Positions 6,823 to 8,827 of a stretch of DNA of 8,827 nucleotides are shown here, piece by piece (position 1 is the stretch's first letter; each line of letters opens with the position of its first letter). The stretch lies in assembly GCA_934526185.1 (NCBI GenBank), contig CAKTAA010000089.1, positions 1 through 8,827 on the forward strand. Direction: 5' to 3'. Below the pieces are notes generated by a model. It did no database searches. It saw nothing but the letters and a program-made list of their open reading frames with translations, and had not been told where the DNA came from. This DNA comes from an uncultured Eubacteriales bacterium (GTDB lineage: Bacteria > Bacillota > Clostridia > Oscillospirales > CAG-272). A program made the position numbers and the translations under genes.

Positions 6823-7054
6823 TTTTTCCTCCAGCTTTTGCGTCGTTTATATCCTCACGAACAAATTCCATGATGTCTCCTATATCACAATTAAACACCT
6901 TGCAAATTTTGTCTAAGGTTTCCATCGCAACAGGCTCATTTTTTCCTAATTTTGCGACCGCATTTGTACTAATATGCGCCATTTCTCGCAATTGAGACTT
7001 GTTCATCTTTTTGTCTATCAGCAGTTTCCAGAGTTTTGAATAATTGACAGTCAT
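6815..7054 (-). CDS. Small XRE-family regulator heading the restriction operon
   Basis: A 79-residue DNA-binding protein. Residues 5-65 match the short Cro/CI-type helix-turn-helix common in Firmicutes (NYSKLWKLLIDKKMNKSQL, then TNAVAKLGKN, then LDKICKVFNCDIGDIMEFV); a charged tail of about 14 residues follows. Proteins of this type often sit directly before DNA methyltransferase genes. The role of a controller (C) protein, timing methyltransferase and nuclease expression, is inferred from position. GAGG lies seven bases before the ATG. A consensus-like promoter and an inverted repeat over its -35 box lie 30-65 bases upstream, fitting autoregulation. It overlaps the first methyltransferase by 8 bases, so it heads the polycistronic message. 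Confidence 0.88.
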   Translation of the reverse strand: MTVNYSKLWKLLIDKKMNKSQLREMAHISTNAVAKLGKNEPVAMETLDKICKVFNCDIGDIMEFVREDINDAKAGGKNE

Positions 7055-7083
7055 TGGCGTGCCTCTTTTCTTTATCTTTAAGC

Positions 7084-7112
7084 ATTATAGCAAAATTATC
7101 TGCATTCATCAA
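7084..7112 (-). promoter_or_regulatory. Promoter of the restriction-modification operon
   Basis: On the minus strand TTGATG (7107-7112) and TATAAT (7084-7089) are separated by 17 bases, and the -10 box also carries the TGn extension. Transcription would start near 7077, giving a leader of about 23 bases before the regulator. Confidence 0.8.
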
Positions 7113-7118
7113 GATAAT
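7095..7118. promoter_or_regulatory. Inverted repeat over the -35 box, likely operator
   Basis: ATTATCT (7095-7101) and AGATAAT (7112-7118) are perfect 7-base arms ten bases apart. The arms bracket and touch the -35 box, a position where a bound XRE dimer would block RNA polymerase. The candidate ligand is the regulator encoded directly downstream. Confidence 0.5.
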
Positions 7119-7280
7119 ATTGATAAAAGCCAAGAGTGCGTTTGGGATATAGGAGGGAAATAATACCGTTTTAGCATTTCTTATAAGTAATACAAGCACC
7201 ATAACAGTGGTAATATGTCGCGCAAATTAGTTGGAGATAAGTATTGAAAAAGTTTATTTTTCTCCAAAACGGAAGGTTCG

Positions 7281-7289
7281 TGATATACT
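7281..7289 (+). promoter_or_regulatory. Possible extended -10 promoter of the receiver-domain gene
   Basis: TGATATACT is a near-consensus -10 box with the TGn extension; no clear -35 box is present. Transcription from about 7296 would give a leader of about 120 bases containing two inverted repeats. A TTGACA at 7315-7320 lacks a matching -10 box at 17 bases. Confidence 0.35.
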
Positions 7290-7329
7290 TTTCGTTTTCC
7301 CATTTTAGTTGCAATTGACACAGAAGATC

Positions 7330-7375
7330 ATTTTTGCGCAAAAATCTTGCCTATTTGGGATACCAGTGGCAAGAT
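7330..7375 (+). promoter_or_regulatory. Palindrome and hairpin in the receiver-gene leader
   Basis: ATTTTTGCGCAAAAAT (7330-7345) is a perfect 16-bp palindrome. Overlapping its last two bases, ATCTTGCC (7344-7351) pairs perfectly with GGCAAGAT (7368-7375) across 16 bases. The two structures share 7344-7345 and could compete in RNA, or the palindrome could be a protein-binding site. They end 41 bases before the preferred start codon. Confidence 0.5.
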
Positions 7376-7416
7376 ATAGTTAAATGAAAGTGCGTTGTAT
7401 TTTATTGAGGGTTACA

Positions 7417-7812
7417 ATGACTAGCAAGCCAAGGATAATCCACTTAGAAGATTCCGTTGATAAACACATGGAGGTATGCCGGGAACTTCAGAAAATGGGT
7501 ATTACCAGCGCGGAATGGGTAACCAGCGTCAACGAGGGGCTCGAAAAAATTGAAACCGCTATACAGAACGGTGCGCCCTTTGACCTCGCAATTTCCGATA
7601 TGCACTACCCGATCCGGCGAGGTGAGGTTGCCGATTGGGAGGCTGGAGAGTATTTCCTCAAAGCTCTGGCCGAGAGAAACATCAACCTCCCTGTCATCAT
7701 CTGCTCCACCCGGAACTACCGCATACCGGGCGCATACGGCAGTATCTGGTTCTCTGACCTGTCAGATTGGGAGATGGATTTACGCAACCTGATCAATGGG
7801 CTAGGCAAATAG
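7417..7812 (+). CDS. Orphan response-regulator receiver-domain protein
   Basis: A 131-residue protein consisting of a receiver (CheY-like) domain only, with no output domain. The acidic pocket is Glu11-Asp12 (IIHLEDS), the likely phosphorylated residue is Asp61 (LAISDMHYP), and the Ser97-Thr98 switch lies in VIICSTRN. The lysine that normally follows strand beta-5 is absent: the region reads YGSIWFSDLSDWEMDL with no lysine. A conserved-looking block DMHYP followed by ADWEAGEYF suggests a distinct subgroup. I chose the ATG at 7417, which has GAGG about six bases upstream, over the ATG at 7384, which adds 11 residues without a ribosome site. No histidine kinase is nearby. It is more GC-rich than the restriction operon and divergent from it, so it is probably resident. 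It may act by protein contact and could be phosphorylation-independent. Confidence 0.8.
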   Translation: MTSKPRIIHLEDSVDKHMEVCRELQKMGITSAEWVTSVNEGLEKIETAIQNGAPFDLAISDMHYPIRRGEVADWEAGEYFLKALAERNINLPVIICSTRNYRIPGAYGSIWFSDLSDWEMDLRNLINGLGK

Positions 7813-7818
7813 TATTTT

Positions 7819-7847
7819 TTGAGACGCGGGATCAAACCGCGTCTCAA
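7819..7847 (+). terminator. Hairpin terminator after the receiver gene
   Basis: TTGAGACGCGG and CCGCGTCTCAA pair perfectly over 11 bp with a seven-base loop, starting six bases after the stop codon. The tail TTCTTAT is only a weak T-run, so it is a strong hairpin with modest terminator character. Read on the minus strand the hairpin is followed by an A-run and would not terminate. Confidence 0.7.
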
Positions 7848-8173
7848 TTCTTATATGATGGCCAGTTCGTGCCTCTTGCTTCTTAGTTTGCGTTGTTGAG
7901 CACTACGCAATAGTGGGCTGGGAGTGAGCGGAATGATGCTATGCCTAACCCGAGACAATCCAACGTAAGCGGTATGAAACTTGTCTGGGGAATGGAGGTA
8001 TAGTTCTGTGCTTGAGAAAATTGGTGCAGAGGCGGAGAAAGTGGTGCAGAAAGAAACATCCGTGTCAGAAGTGGTGCGATAGGCTCACCACTGAAACTGG
8101 TCTTTTTCTCCCGCACACAAAAATGGTGCAGCTCGATCTCCAAGTGAAACCCTGAATCATCAAAAAAGAACTC
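7848..8173. other. Gap between receiver gene and tmRNA terminator
   Basis: No recognisable gene is present apart from the short frame at 8008-8082. It contains an imperfect stem TTGCGTTGT/ACTACGCAA (7888-7896 with 7902-7910) and four copies of TGGTGC at 8022, 8042, 8072 and 8124, the first two within TGGTGCAGA. Nothing else could be assigned. Confidence 0.5.
8008..8082 (+). CDS. Possible 24-residue peptide behind a strong ribosome site
   Basis: GGAGGT at 7994-7999 stands eight bases before a GTG that opens a 24-codon frame. The peptide begins MLEKIGAEAEKVVQKE and ends SEVVR; its spacing of Val, Leu and Ile among Glu and Lys would make an amphipathic helix. The stop codon lies in the loop of a hairpin (AGTGGTG 8070-8076 with CACCACT 8086-8092), and a short T-run follows at 8103-8107. 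No promoter was identified. The ribosome site and composition are better than expected by chance, but the length is too short to exclude it. It may be a remnant of a longer gene. Confidence 0.3.
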   Translation: MLEKIGAEAEKVVQKETSVSEVVR

Positions 8174-8212
8174 AAAAAAGCGGGACACCCCTGTTATTCA
8201 CAGGGGTGTCCC
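8174..8212 (-). terminator. Rho-independent terminator of ssrA
   Basis: On the minus strand GGGACACCCCTG and CAGGGGTGTCCC form a perfect 12-bp stem with a seven-base loop, followed by GCTTTTTTGAG. It begins 46 bases after the 3' CCA of the tmRNA. Confidence 0.92.
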
Positions 8213-8257
8213 ATAACTTTGCGCCGCTATGCGATATCCATAGACGACGTCCTAATA

Positions 8258-8606
8258 TGGTGGAGGCGAGGGGAGTCGAACCCCTGTCCGAAAATCACTT
8301 GACACAGCTTTCTCCGAGTGCAGCCCATTGTTTGGGATTCCCCTCACCGGACGCCAACGGGCAGGCTTCCGGCTACGGTAGCCGCTTGGTCATGACGAGG
8401 GCCGCGACCCTCCCCCGTTCACGTTCACCGCTCATCGACGCCCTTATCCCGGCCGCGGTGCTCCGGGTAAGGACGGCAGCCTAATTAGGCTGCAACAGCA
8501 ACAGTATTGTTGTCGTTTACTTTTTAAAGTTGCGGCTTTTATAGCGGGTCCGCTCCGCTACTCGCTTACCATGCCTCACAATCCCCGTCGAAACCTTTAC
8601 GCCCCC
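8258..8606 (-). ncRNA. ssrA: Transfer-messenger RNA (tmRNA)
   Basis: One-piece tmRNA of 349 bases that rescues ribosomes stalled on broken mRNAs and tags the unfinished protein for proteolysis, working with SmpB (not in the window). The 5' end reads GGGGGCG followed by the conserved TTTCGACGGGG. The 3' end has a T arm with GGGGTTCGACTCCCC, then CGCCTCC and an encoded CCA. The two ends pair as a 7-bp acceptor stem with one G-U. The tag frame lies near the middle, with GC-rich pseudoknot segments on its 3' side. A consensus promoter lies directly upstream and a strong terminator downstream. ssrA 3' ends are known attachment sites for genomic islands, but I see no duplicate of this 3' end elsewhere in the window. 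Confidence 0.95.
8485..8520 (-). other. tmRNA tag-peptide reading frame
   Basis: The frame ending GCA GCC TAA reads back to the resume position as VNDNNTVAVAA, 11 residues. The NDN core and the C-terminal Ala-Ala match known tags. The resume codon appears to be GTA (Val), where GCA (Ala) is usual, and the end is AVAA instead of the common ALAA. An A lies four bases before the resume codon, as expected. The stop is certain; the first codon is inferred. Confidence 0.75.
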
Positions 8607-8632
8607 TCATATCCGGGAATTACCGGACCTTC

Positions 8633-8661
8633 ATTATACGAAGAATCCCGTCGGTTGTCAA
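8633..8661 (-). promoter_or_regulatory. Consensus promoter of ssrA
   Basis: On the minus strand TTGACA (8656-8661) and TATAAT (8633-8638) are both perfect and exactly 17 bases apart. Transcription would start near 8626, leaving about 20 bases for RNase P to remove before the mature 5' end at 8606. Confidence 0.92.
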
Positions 8662-8827
8662 ATATATTTCTTGCCATTATTATCCCCTGGCTTACCCATG
8701 GGATTTTTCTTGTCTGCTCGGCGACATTGAAAATAACCTTCCTCAACAAATGGACTGTACCAAGGGAAAGAGACAAGAAAAAAGCCGCCGGGCACAGGAT
8801 AGCGAAGAATTAGGTAAAGAGAGGGCG

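Noticed and set aside
6969..7202. Minus-strand ORF of 77 codons over the promoter of the restriction operon
   Set aside because: It covers the promoter, operator and start of the XRE gene in another frame.
7384..7416. Eleven-codon N-terminal extension of the receiver protein
   Set aside because: It has no ribosome site, while the ATG at 7417 has GAGG at good spacing and gives a normal receiver N-terminus.
7883..8188. Minus-strand ORF of 101 codons
   Set aside because: It starts inside the ssrA terminator stem, has no ribosome site and low-quality composition.
8206..8484. Plus-strand ORF containing ARGVEPLSEN
   Set aside because: It is antisense to the tmRNA. The ARGVEPLS string is a translation of the T-arm region and a well-known source of false gene calls.
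8571..8813. Plus-strand ORF of 80 codons
   Set aside because: It runs through the 5' end of ssrA and its consensus promoter, with no ribosome site and no family resemblance.
8750..8827. Plus-strand frame open to the window edge, starting MDCTKGKRQEK
   Set aside because: It is strongly charged and could be the start of a gene, but it has no ribosome site and too little is visible to support it.
1..8827. CRISPR array, rRNA or tRNA genes, or a complete insertion sequence
   Set aside because: I found no regularly spaced repeats, no rRNA or tRNA signatures apart from the tRNA-like end of ssrA, and no DDE or HUH transposase.

Overview
The window looks like chromosomal DNA of a low- to mid-GC Firmicute, most likely a gut Clostridium-type organism (Oscillospiraceae or Lachnospiraceae). 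This is inferred from strong AGGAGG-type ribosome sites, a clostridial-type large serine recombinase, consensus TTGACA-17-TATAAT promoters and a one-piece tmRNA gene. I could not search databases, so the taxonomy is an impression and not a match.

Layout from left to right. (1) Positions 1-1583, minus strand: a mobile-element module. It holds a large serine recombinase whose C-terminus runs off the window, preceded in the same operon by a 98-residue helix-turn-helix plus zinc-ribbon protein. (2) Positions 1584-2221: a non-coding stretch with several inverted repeats. (3) Positions 2222-7112, minus strand: one compact, visibly AT-richer restriction-modification operon. In order of transcription it encodes a small XRE regulator, a gamma-order DNA methyltransferase with its own N-terminal helix-turn-helix (SPPYW), a beta-class adenine methyltransferase (DPPY), a 562-residue nuclease with a PD-(D/E)XK site, a 214-residue nuclease-like partner, and possibly a 32-residue membrane peptide. 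A strong rho-independent terminator closes it. (4) Positions 7113-7847, plus strand: a structured leader and an orphan receiver-domain protein with a terminator-like hairpin. (5) Positions 7848-8173: mostly empty, with one short ORF behind a good ribosome site. (6) Positions 8174-8661, minus strand: the ssrA tmRNA gene with a consensus promoter and a strong terminator. The last ~165 bases hold nothing I can name.

How the genes work together. Two methyltransferases of different classes plus two nuclease subunits of unequal size is the arrangement expected of a Type IIS system with an asymmetric target: each methyltransferase protects one strand and each nuclease subunit cuts one strand. The two nuclease proteins appear to be paralogous in their catalytic domains, with the same D-x12-E spacing and a shared LPN-x-R-(S/T)-D block. 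The small one has E-x-E instead of E-x-K. This resembles the heterodimeric enzymes BspD6I, BsrDI and BtsI. The regulator at the head of the operon, an inverted repeat over its -35 box, and a separate promoter plus 12-bp hairpin before the large nuclease gene suggest that methylation is set up before cutting starts.
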